DNA of 64,000 nt from Rhizoclosmatium globosum. Its lineage: Eukaryota; Chytridiomycota; Chytridiomycetes; Chytridiales; Chytriomycetaceae. This document shows, one piece after another, positions 26,254 through 37,112 of this stretch; the first letter of the stretch is position 1, and every line of letters starts with the position of its first letter. The notes beneath the pieces were generated by a model. That model ran no database searches. It worked only from the letters and a program-made list of their open reading frames with translations, and had not been told where the DNA came from. A program made the position numbers and the translations under genes. The stretch lies in the NCBI GenBank assembly GCA_002104985.1, contig MCGO01000070.1, positions 152,307 through 216,306 on the forward strand, given 5' to 3'.

Positions 26254-26286
26254 TCAGTTGCGACCACCACCCAAAAACTCTCCCTG
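26254..26286. promoter_or_regulatory. Very short divergent intergenic region
   Basis: Only 33 bp separate the DJ-1 start codon (minus) from the ATG of the Hrd3-like gene (plus). Promoter elements must overlap one or both coding sequences, or the DJ-1 gene starts at its second Met, which widens the gap to 84 bp. Confidence 0.4.
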
Positions 26287-29200
26287 ATGGCACTGCTGAG
26301 GATACGGATCATTGTTCTGGTGCTCGTGCTAGTGCTGAGTGTGTCGGTAGTGCATTCGCAGGAGGCCGTTGAACTCGAGAGAGAGAGTGACGGTCAAGGT
26401 GCGTCTCTCCTAATCCTTTGAATCCAATGCAACGTTAATCGAATCGCATCCACACCAAAGTTCTCTTCCGCTTTGGCCACCTTCTCCTCCGCCAAATCAC
26501 CCACCCAAACCACCCAAACCACCCAAACCACCTTCAACGACCGCCTCAGGAACAGAACTCCGCAAACGACGCCGCTGCGAACCTTCTCTCGCTCGTGTTC
26601 CGCGTCGCTGGTTTCGATGTCGATGCAGACTCAGACGCTGAAAAGGACTCGGCGAAGCAGGAGAAGTTGAGCCAGGCGGACGCCCTCGATCAACTCGAAA
26701 AGAATCTTGTCGTGGCCCGCTTTAAACCACCGCCGAATTCAAACAAGGACATTGTCAGAGAAAAGGCGGTCCAGGCTCTGGATGCGGCTGCGAAAGAATT
26801 TGATAACCAGGATGCTCAGTTGTTGTTGGCAGACATGTTCATGGTGCGTATTGTTTCGTATTCATAACTCAGCTCTCACTAACACGTATGTATTATTATA
26901 GCACTCTCGTTTCTTGCACCCGCGAAACGTGTCTCGTGCCATCGAATATTACTCTCTTCTCTCAACAAATCATGCAAATCCTTTGGCTCAACGTACTCTC
27001 GGGCTCATGTACGCCACGGGTCTCGGCTTCAAACGCGACTATGCTAAAGCTCTGCTCTACCTCTCTTTTGCTGCTCTCCAAAATGATGTCATTGCTCATC
27101 AAACTCTGGCCTACTGGCATTCTATTGGTATTGCCACGCCCAAATCTTGTGACGATGCCGTTTACCATTACAAGGCTGTTGCGAATAAAGGTACGTTCAC
27201 TTTTCAAGCGAGCTGTTTTGGAGTAGTGCTACCCCGAAGCGTGCTTGAAGTGAGCTGTTTCTGGGCGCCACCTTGAAGTGAGCTGTTTCTGAGCGCAGCG
27301 AAGAAAGAGCGAGCGGTAGTACGCGAACGACCGAAAAATTGACTGATGGCGAGGTACGAGACAGAAGGAGATTTGAAGGGAGTGTGGAAACTTAGCGAGC
27401 GAAGCGAGCAAATCAAGAAGTGTGAGCGGAGCGAACGAACTTTTGCGGAGCAAACTGCGTAGCGAGGTCACGAGCGGAGCTCGTTTCCATTACTGCGAAT
27501 AGAGAGGAATAGCTAGCGTAGCGAGCAAGACAAGAAGAGTGTTAGCGTAGCGAACGAACTTTTGCGGAGCAAACTGCGTAGCGAGGTCACGAGCGGAGCT
27601 CGTTTCCATTACTGCGAATAGAGAGGGATAGCGAGCGGAGCGAGCAAATCAAGAAGAGTGTGAGCGTAGCGAACGAACTTTTGCGGAGCAAAATGCGTAG
27701 CGAGGTCACGAGCGGAGCTCGTTTCCATTACTGCGAATAGAGAGGGATAGCGGGCGGAGCGAGCAAATCAAGAAGAGTGTGAGCGTAGCGAACGAACTTT
27801 TGCGGAGCAAAATGCGTAGCGAGGTCACGAGCGGAGCTCGTTTCCATTACTGCGAATAGAGAGGGATAGCGGGCGGAGCGAGCAAATCAAGGAGAGTGTG
27901 AGTGCAGCGAACGACTTTTTGCGAAGCAAACTGCATAGCGAGGTCACGAGCCGAGCTCGTTACCATTATAGCGAAATGTAGTGAGATTGTGAGCGCAGCG
28001 AACGGCTTTTTGCGAAGCAAACTGCGTAGCAAGTCCAGGAGCAGAGCTTGTTACCGTCATAGCGAAATAGAGTGGGATTGCAAATGTAGCAAGAGATCTA
28101 ACCCAATCTGCAGCCATTGAAATGTGGAAGACGGGTCCACCTGGCGGTCTTACCCTCCCACCCACCAAAATCCGTCTCCCAGAATCCCTGGGTGGAATCT
28201 ACGGACCTGGTGCATCCGGTCCAGGCGCACCTTCAAAAGCTCTCCCTCAATCACACGAACATCAAAAGTCTGTGCGCGACATTTTCGAAATCAGTGCACA
28301 AGAAGGCGACCACTCGGTCCAACTCGAACTTGGAAATATTTACTATACGGGAACGCGGCACACAAAGCCTAACCACAAAAAGGCACTTAAATACTTTTTG
28401 TCAGCCGCCAAGGCATATCCGGGAAAGAAGCCAGTGGGTGAAATGAGCCCTACCTTGAAACATAAGGTTGCAATCGCTAGTATGGCGGCAGGTTACTTGG
28501 GTACAATGTATTGGCGAGGGGAGGGTGTTTTACCAGACCCAGAGACAGCAAGACAATGGTTTGAAAGAGGAGAAGAGTTAGGGAACGGTATGAGTCTTAA
28601 TGGTCTTGGTATGATGGTCCTCGAAGGAGTTGCTGGATTTGAAAAGGTATTTTTACATTTTCGCGTTCGATTTGATGGTAGTCCTTACATATCCCAACAA
28701 GGACAAATCCAAAGCCCTCCAATACTTTACAAACGCAATTCAAAAAGACTACCCAGAAGCGTACGTCTCTCTCGCAGAGCTCACACTCCAAATCGGTAGC
28801 CCAGACGCCCTTACTTCCTCCCTCAAATTCTTTTCACAAGCTGCCCAGAAGCCCCCGGCATCTCCTTTGACACTATACCGACTCGCTGAGTTCCACGAAA
28901 AGGGACTTGGCGGAACACCGAAAAACTGTGCAACAGCTCTTGGATTCTATAAATCGCTGGTTGAAAAGGCGGATTGGCACGATAAGAGCCTTCTCCGAGC
29001 GTTTGAACACACAGAACGCGATACACCTGCTGACTGGGAGAGTGCCTTCATTTTGTACCTCTTTGCAGCGGAACGCGGTATTGAAGTTGCGCAAACAAAT
29101 GCAGCGTGGATGATTGACTCAGGATACGTTGGAGGAGTTACACTCAACACTGAGACTGTTGGAGATAGCCCAGCTGCGGGAGAAGTAAAGGAGAAAGACC

Positions 29201-30305
29201 CAAGTGATCCGATTGTTGGAGGGGCTTTGGAAGTACATGCGAACGACTTGTACGAAGTTGCACTTGTCTTGTGGAACCGTGCGGCAAATCAAGGAAATGT
29301 CGACGCGAGAGTCAAGATGGGGGATTATCATTACTATGGAATCGGATTGAAGGCGTTTGAAGCTATGGAAGCGGAAGCGATCAAGGTGGCTGGGGAAGAG
29401 GAAGTGAAAAAAGAGGAAGAAAACGGAGGAAAAGCAGCTTACGATTTGACGGGATTTGCTGGATCGCTCAAAAAGTTGGCTATGCCATACTTGAGCAAAC
29501 AAAACGCTGTTTTGAGCGAGCCACGTTTTGATAAAGCTGCTCTGTATTACCAAGTAGCAGCAGATGAAGCTTCAGCTCTAGCACAATGGAATATCGGATA
29601 TATGCACGAAAATGGCTTGGGTGTGGCAAAGGTACATATCTATCAAGTTGAAGCAATTATCTTACGTTCCTTCTTTTACAGGACTATCCACTTGCGAAGC
29701 GAATGTATGACATGTCCCTTGCAACAAACCCAGAAGCCTACCTCGCTGTCCATCTCGCCCTCACCCAACTCTCCATCAAAACATTTTTTGCCAAGACCTC
29801 TGCTTTTGCGGCACAATATCTTTCTCGGGAATACTACAAAAAGCTGCTCAAAAAGTACAATCTGATTGACGAGTTTGAGCAGTTTGAAAAAGTGGGTGAT
29901 GAGCATATTAAAGGTGCACTGCCAAAGTCGGTTGATGAGCACTTGGTGAGTGTGGGTGGAAAGGGGGCTGTTGGAGGCTCGAAAATGACGGGTGGGAGTG
30001 AGCATGATTTATTCGGAGAGGTGGCGGGAGATGCGGTGGTAGTGACAGTGTTGTCTGTTATTATTGGTGCTCTATTTTTGTGGAGACGCATTATGCCGGT
30101 TCCTGTTGTTCGACCGGTGCCAGTTGTTCCGGTTGTTGCAGCTGCTCCAGAAACTGTGTCTGGGTCTAGTGGTTCTGCTGACCGCGTTGTTTCAAGTCGG
30201 TCGACTTCACGAAGCGTCTCGCCCGCGAGAAATGAAACAAGTAATGGAAATGAGGGAATTTTGAGAGATGAAGGCATTGCTGGTGCAGGCAGCTCAACAA
30301 ATTAA
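26287..30305 (+). CDS. HRD3: Hrd3/SEL1L-like ER membrane protein with Sel1 repeats
   Basis: Six exons (26287-26398, 26461-26843, 26902-27190, 28114-28646, 28702-29631, 29682-30305) give about 956 residues. The protein begins with a signal peptide (Leu/Val-rich, residues 1-24) and ends with one membrane span near 866-888 followed by a Ser-rich tail. Between lie many Sel1-type repeats, for example LAQRTLGLMYATG and LGTMYWRGEG. The segment IRLPESLGGIYGPGASG matches the conserved inter-repeat block of Hrd3/SEL1L. This protein is the lumenal adaptor of the HRD1 ubiquitin ligase in ER-associated degradation. Exon 1-2 splicing (26399-26460) is my best reading; an acceptor at 26549 would change the frame. 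The third intron is unusually long (923 nt) and full of repeats. Confidence 0.85.
27290..28085. repeat. 119-bp tandem repeat inside an intron of the Hrd3-like gene
   Basis: GCGTAGCGAGGTCACGAGC and its variants start at 27457, 27576, 27695, 27814, 27933 and 28024: four steps of 119 bp, then one of 91 bp. Each unit has GAGCG-AGCGAAC, a short hairpin ACGAGCGGAGCTCGT, and GTTTCCATTACTGCGAATAG. The block lies wholly within the intron 27191-28113, whose splice sites remain good. Confidence 0.95.
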
Positions 30306-30340
30306 AATGTGAATAAAAGAGATATAAAAAGCTAGGTTCA

Positions 30341-32991
30341 ATGTTTCAAAATGCAATTCAAAACTATCTTCAAATGACAACACTCCCTCAGGAAGTCCTT
30401 CTTCTTATTGTTAAGCACCTACCAATTGATGAATTGCTTGCGGATGCATTCCTTGGTATGAAAGCTGTCTTTGGCTTCAATGAAGAGGTCGTCTCCCTTG
30501 GATTCGTCACGAACCACTGGAAACTGAATCCACCACAAACTTTTGACCACTGGGACACTTTCCCCGTTTTCTATCAGTACGTGTTTACTATGCTTGAGAT
30601 TATGGATTTGATGTCGCTGCCTGAGGACCGTTTGAGGTTCTGCCGCGAACATCAACTCATTTGTTCTCCACTCTCATTTGGGACAGTCATGTTGGCGGAG
30701 CCACATATTAGAAACAACAAGACGTTTTTGGTTACCATGCTGGCCTGGGCTTCATTCAACGCGTACATTCCATTGATGGAATTGCTTTTGACCATTGAGA
30801 ACCTCGGAAATGAAACTTTCCTTGTTGCAGCCAACGACAAAAATTGGGTAGTCGCTGAGCGCTTGCTGTTTTATGGCGCTGTTGATCCATCGTTCAATGA
30901 TAACAAATGCTTGGAGCTTGTGATTCAGGCGGGAAAGTTGGACTTGGCTAATTTCATTCTCAGTGATGACCGTGTCAATCCTTGCCTTAATAGATACGCG
31001 GTCTTGACACATGCAATGAAGCATCCGCGTATTTTGAAGACACTGCTAAATGATCACCGAATGCCAACATACTTTCAGAATATGGATAACCTGCTAGAGG
31101 TAGCGCTGCGTCATAACAACCATCCAGCATTTTCTGTTCTCCTCAAAAGCCGCAAATTTCATCCAAGCAGTGATTTATTCTTGCCAGCCATCCTGTGTCC
31201 TTACCAGACGTTCCTGAAAGCCTTAATTCAAGACGGTCGTGTTCCCCTCGACGAGCTTTTTCTTCTTTGCTTGGAAAATAGTCTGAGTCCTCATACAAGA
31301 CCTGCAGCGTTGCTCATTCTGAGTTCTAACCGTTGGGATCCCAAAGCGAAACTGGAACCGAGACTCTCTACTGCACTTAATGTCCTACCACACCAAATTG
31401 TTTCAATTTTAGTCGAGTTTCCACCATCTGATAACCTGCCAACAGTTTGTAGAAATGCGCTCGCTGTGTGCCGAACCGTGCTGGACTCCGCCAACTTGAA
31501 TACTGATATTTTCATCATCAAGTATATTCGTGAATGCAAGAATCAGACGATGAAGGTGAAACTGACTGAAATGCTGCTCCAATTGCCTCGCATAACTACG
31601 AAAGCTCTTGGTCTAGCACTGTCTGAGGCTGAAAGAAATCGCTGTTCTCGTTGTTTCACACTTCTCTATGCTGACCCCAGACTACAACCAAATGCAGCTG
31701 AACTCGCGTTTGCTGCTGAAATATTTCATGAGCGGGAGATTGAACGCAGTCATCGATTGCTGCAACTACTTGATCTTTCGGACCATACCGTGAATGATGT
31801 GCTCGAATTTTTGAATGATACAAACTGGATATCTGTTCCACGGAACTTTCAAGAACCGCTTTGCAAAAGAATCATTCAGCTATCCGAGGACAGTGATTAT
31901 ATGAACACGCTTGTGATTCCTGTCTGTAATCATACGAACCTCGCTACGGTCGGAAATAATCAACTGCTGTTGCTTACAGCGAAGAATGGCTGTACGGCCT
32001 TGCTCCGGTTCCTTTTAACATTTGTTGACCCGTCAATTCCTGATTGTAAGTGCATTCAAGTCGCGTCAAAACACGGGCAGGCCGATTGTGTGCAGCTCCT
32101 CTTGCAAGATGACCGTGTGAATCCGAATGCAAACAACTCCTACAGCTTGTTGAACTCGTTGAAGGATAAGCGTCCTGATATTACCAACATCTTGTTGCAG
32201 GATTCGCGAACAGATGTGTCGCTCTGTGTGGAAGAGTACTTCACGCTTGCCTGTCAGTACGGCCATCTCGATATTGTTGTGAATCAAATCGAAGCGCAAA
32301 AAATGGCTCCTACAGTATTTCATTTGGAGGAGGCTCTTCAGTTTGGACAAGAGTCTGTTGCTCTGTACTTGCTACAAAACTATGGCCAACAACTCCAGCC
32401 TTCTGAAGAGCACTTGTGGATAGCATCTGCTACTCGGTAAATTACAATTTATGCTTTATCTGTCTGCTTAATTATTTGTTAAGGCTTCCAAAAGTTGTCT
32501 CCGAGTTATTGAACACGCTTCAAATCGATCCATCGCAGTCAATCAAAAATACCTTCTTACGTGCAGTTACAAACGGATTCGGTGATATTGTTGAGGTGTA
32601 TCTTCGACTGCACTCAAACTTGGTGAAGTCAAACTGGCTCTGTTTGGCTCTTGATGCACGCTCAGAACAGGAACAAATTTTGTTTCAGTTACTCCAAGTA
32701 CCAGGATTGGATGCATCTGTAAATAACAATCGTTGTATCCGAGTTTGTTTGGAAAAAGGGTATTGGAAGGCTGTGGATGTGTTGCTCAGTCGAAATGAAG
32801 TGATTGGACAGGTGAACAATCCAGAGTTGTTTTTGGCAGCATGTAAAGCGGGGCGTGTTGATGTTGTTGAAAAGCTTGGGGCTCTTGGGATTGGAAAATG
32901 GCTCACGTTCGATGTTATTGATGAAGCCAGCGACGAAGGCCACGAGACTATTATGGATTGTCTTATGAAACTTGCCGCGGAATTGATTTAA
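30341..32991 (+). CDS. F-box-like/ankyrin-type repeat protein, intact copy
   Basis: Two exons, 30341-32436 and 32484-32991, give about 867 residues. Near the N-terminus LPQEVLLLIVKHLP looks like an F-box. The rest is helical repeats of ankyrin type with units such as LLSDDRVNPCLN, LLQDDRVNPNAN and CIQVASKHGQADCVQLLL. This arrangement, with D-x-R-V-(N/D)-P at the ends of repeats, is common in expanded chytrid families. An F-box would recruit an SCF ubiquitin ligase, with the repeats choosing the target; both are inferences. Met12 is an alternative start and aligns with the start of the next gene. It begins 35 bp after the Hrd3-like stop. A frameshifted paralogue follows directly. Confidence 0.75.
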
Positions 32992-33076
32992 TCTTTTTCT
33001 CGATTTTTTATGTTTTAATAATAACGGAGAATTTATTAATGTGGAATCAAAAAAACCAAGCACAAAACCACAAACG

Positions 33077-35732
33077 ATGGCAAACCTACCACAGGAGCTC
33101 CTCCTTTCTATCATTGAGTATCTACCAGTCAATATTCACCTCTCGTCGGCATTAGTTGAAATGAACCAGCATTTTGGCTTACACCCCTATGCCCTCACGA
33201 TTGGGTTCATCAAGAATCACATTGCGATGTATCCTCTCCCTGACCATCGTCAATCAACTGGTCTTCCGCCAATCTACCAGTACCAAGTCGTGATAATCAA
33301 GCTTGAAGATTCAATGACGTCAAGCGAGAGGCGTCTCGACCTTTGCTGTAACCTCAGATTGACCCATCAGCCACTCATTCTTGTCCTTCTCATAATAGAG
33401 GATGAAAGACTTAACAACAACTTTCTGTTTCTGATTACGACAATCGTTTGGGCTGCGAGTAATAATTATCCTCCATTAATGGAGTTTTTCTTGAACCTCA
33501 CCGGACTCGGAAGTGATGCGCTTCTTTTGGCCATTAAGGAATTAAACTGGGATGCTGTACATGTATTGTTGGATGTTATGCATACTCTAGATCTCTCAGT
33601 TGTCGGCCTTGAGTGTTTGGAGAGAGTTGTTTTGGCTGGTAAAGCTGATTTGGCACGACTTCTATTGTCTGATCATCGTATCAATGTTATCTCGTCTCAG
33701 TGTTTGGTTCAAAGTTTAAGTAATACTCAGGTTCTGAAAGTATTCCTAGATGATGGTCGTTTCCAAAGCAGATTTGAGTCATTGTTGATGTCTGCTTTGG
33801 ACGGACAGCATTACAATAGCTTCATTATGATTCTAAAATACAGTGCGGATTTTCGATTGCATAAATACTCATTGGTTCAAGCCATGGCAGTTCCTATTCT
33901 CTTCAAACAATTGGTTGAAGTAGACTGGATCCCTCTTCAAGAACTCTTTCTCATGGCCCTCGAAAACATCAAACTAATAAGGGAAATTGAACAATCTGAC
34001 CGTCGTACTCAACAATTTTCGATTGACTTCATTCTTGGCTCTTATTATTGGGATAAAGGATTGACTCTGCAACCACGACTTTCCAAGGCATTCACCGAAA
34101 CCCCGCATCTGGTGGCAGAACTTTTGCTCACTTTCATAGATGCGGCCAAGCTAGAGGAGCCATCTACGCGAATAAAGCGGTCGATACTTAATGAAAATAT
34201 TGTCTCGATTTGGAGGAGTCTCTTCAGTACATCAACCTATGGTATGGAAATATTCATTGAGAAGTTAATGAAGCTCTGTCGAGATGCTTCGATAACCATG
34301 GCACTGACTTCTCTGCTGCTGACGTTGCCAATTGTTGAGAACTGTCACCTCAATCTTGCACTTGCTCAAGCTGCAAGGTATAATCGTGTAGATTCATTCA
34401 AACGTTTGTTCTCTGACTCACGGGTCGATCCAAGTGCAAATGAAAATGAGTGTGTCAAGTGCTTAGCCTCCGAGTCATTTACAACAATAGGTCCTATTTT
34501 GTTGTCAGATAATCGCGTGAATCCCGTGGCAAATTATCAGCTGTGCACCTTTATGATATTGGAACAACAAACTCGAGGAGATACAAGACTTTTTGAAGAG
34601 AATTGAAGGGGTTTCTATTCCATACGAGTCCTCGTTTCGCAAAGATTTGATTACTGCGGTGAAAAAAGACGAAAGAATGCTTCAAATAGTTCTTCTGATT
34701 TGTACGCGTACTGGTCTCATCAAATGTTGGGATAACTCAATGGTGTATATTGCTGCAATGTTGGGGTGTTCACAGATGTTACGGATTTTTATGGATCACC
34801 CTTTTGCTCTCGTACCAGACGACAAATGCCTTCAAATTGCGTCACAAAACGGTCATACAGAATCCTTACAAATAATTTTACGAGATCAATCTGTGAATCC
34901 GAACGCAAATGATTCGACCAGCTTGTTGACGGCATTGCAAAACGAACGGCATGAAGTTATCAAAGTATTATTGGAGGACCCTCGAACAGATGTTTCTTGC
35001 TGTAAAGGCGAATTCTTTACACTTGCTTGTAAGCATTTTGAATGTCCTTCCAACGGTGTTTCATTTAACGGAGGCCCTTCGATTCAAGCATGAGGATGTT
35101 GCCGTGTACTTACTGAGTAACAAATATGCACCAGTGCAACCTGTTCCAGAACATTTGTTACTTGCTTCCGAACATGGGTAATTTGTCCTGTGTGTACTGA
35201 CAGAATCTAATCTTGATGAAACAGGATCGCCAAAGTAGTTTCTCTCTTATTGAACAATCACAATATAAATCCTTTGTCGTGTAAGACAAATCCGTTCCTG
35301 CGCGCTGTAACAGCCGGGTTTCGCAGCGTGGTTGAGTTGTATCTTCCAACATACCCACACCTTGTGAAATCAAAATGGCTTTGTTTGGCGCTTGACGCAA
35401 AAGCGCAGCAAGAAGAAATATTGATGTTGTTGCTCCAAGTACCAGGATTGGATGCATCTGTGAATAACAATCGTTGTATCCGAGTTTGTTTGGAAAAAGG
35501 ATATTGGAAGGCTGTGGATGTGTTGCTCAGTCGAAATGAAGTGATTGGACAAGTGAAGAATCCAGAGTTGTTTTTGGCAGCATGTAAAGTGGGGCGTGTT
35601 GATGTTGTTGAAAGGCTTGGGGTTCTTGGGATCGGAAAATGGCTCACTTTCGATGTGATTGATGAAGCCAGTGACGAAGGCCACGAGACTATTATGGATT
35701 GTCTGATGAAATTTGCTGCAGAGCTGCTATAG
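33077..35732 (+). pseudogene. Frameshifted tandem paralogue of the ankyrin-type gene
   Basis: The first ATG in frame is at 33077, giving MANLPQELLLSIIEYLP, again F-box-like. The frame then follows the upstream paralogue but breaks twice. Near 34550-34600 the homology passes from the frame ending in a stop at 34604 to the next frame (FLKRIEGVSIP). Near 35030 it passes again, from FFTLACK to LPTVFHLTEALRF, with about 17 paralogue codons missing. No GT-AG intron explains either break. The last exon, 35225-35732, spliced after 35177, is intact and nearly identical to that of the paralogue. It could be a recent pseudogene, or assembly errors could be responsible for one break. Confidence 0.7.
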
Positions 35733-36362
35733 ATTTCTTTCCTCCTATTTCAGAAATCGACCTATAGTACTATTGTTTGTTGTTTGAGAAGTAAGATGTT
35801 GTCATTTGCAAACGACAGCTGTATTTTTGGTTGCATGGTTTTCGTTTCGATATTGTTGAAAGAGTTGAATTTGTTGGGTTTGGCGGGCGGTTTGCCTTGG
35901 ATTTTGTTAAGAACCTCATTGAAAGGACTAATAGCCACGATCGTCAAGCCTGTATTTTGAACCTGGTGGAGGCAGCTGAATATTTTGATTAGACAGAGTA
36001 AGGAGAAGTCAAGACTGAAAATGATAATTAGACTGGGTTTCGGCGCCGAAATTGGCTTTTAACATGCTTGTATTGTGAATGTGCATCGGAGGCGCAGTTC
36101 GGCGTCTCTTTTGTTTTTCTTTTCGTTGGCAGGTGTTATTGTCAAAACGAGATCGTCAACAAAACCAAACAACACAGAGGAATGCCTGTCACACCCCATG
36201 CTCCGATGGAAGAAACGCATGATATTGTTGAGTATTCTTGTTTCGTCAATCCTTGGTCTGGCCGGGAGTCACTTTCAATATTCCTCACTCTGTTGTAGTG
36301 ACTCTCCTTATCCATGATCCACATCCAACCCAAAACACCAACATCTAAAATAATTGCGATAG
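35733..36362. other. Region between the ankyrin-type pair and the Ras-like gene
   Basis: It is a 630-nt gap. It must contain the first coding exon of the Ras-like gene, which I could not place. The best candidate start is ATG 36314, whose frame gives SKIIAI just before the P-loop exon but is four bases out of register. No other gene is recognised. Confidence 0.4.
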
Positions 36363-37055
36363 ATTGTCTGTGGACCGCCATCTGTGGGAAAGTCAGCATT
36401 GACGCATCGATACTTATTCAACACATTCAATATCAACAATGAGTACAATCCAACTTTATTGGAAACATTCCAAAAGAGGGTAGCAATCGATCAGAAAGTG
36501 TGTTTGCTGACTATAACTGATACGGCTGGCCAAGAAGAGTATATAGCCCTAAGAGACAGTGCATTGAGAAACGGCGATGGATTCTTGGTTGTTTTTAGCG
36601 TAATGGATCGAACAAGCTTTGGAGAAGTAAGGGGGATCATTCAACGAATTGAACGAGTGCAGGAGAGTTCAGGATCAGGGTTGAATCATTTGGGAGCTAT
36701 TGTTGTATGTGGAAACAAGTGTGAGGGGAGTCAAGATGGGTGGGAAGTACAATGGAGCGAAGTCGAAGCACTTATACGTGAATTGGGAGTGCAATGTATT
36801 CAAACAAGTGCGAAAGTGAGTAACGTATCTTCAAAGTGAACCTCCGTACTGATAAGTTTGAGAGAGTAGGAAGACGTTGGAGTAGTTGAAGCGTTCACAG
36901 AGTTGATTCGAGAGATACGGCGGATAGGGCCCGCAGTGCGCAGCAACAAGGGAAGCAAAAAGGATTCCAAGTACGCATCGAAAGACAGCATGTTTAGCAA
37001 TAACAAAAAGAGAAGTAGTGCAAATATCCATAATAAAGGATGTGTGTTGTTGTGA
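36363..37055 (+). CDS. Ras-like small GTPase with a CVLL prenylation box (first exon unresolved)
   Basis: Exons 36363-36815 and 36870-37055 are clear; the 5' end is not. The P-loop reads GPPSVGKS, G3 is DTAGQEEY, G4 is GNKCE (Glu in place of the usual Asp) and G5 is TSAK. A hypervariable region rich in Lys and Ser follows and ends in CVLL, a CAAX box for geranylgeranylation and membrane anchoring. The switch I threonine is present in NEYNPTLLETF. This is a Ras-family regulator rather than Rab or Rho. Glu in NKxD may alter guanine specificity or nucleotide affinity. The start codon may be in an upstream exon before the acceptor at 36361-36362. Confidence 0.7.
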
Positions 37056-37112
37056 TTTCCATTTTCAATGATAGTCAGATTTGATTTGTGTCTGAAAACA
37101 TCGCAGAAAAGG

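Noticed and set aside
25515..26372. 182- and 198-codon frames on both strands
   Set aside because: They are alternative-frame shadows of the GC-rich DJ-1 coding region; Arg-rich translations without family features.
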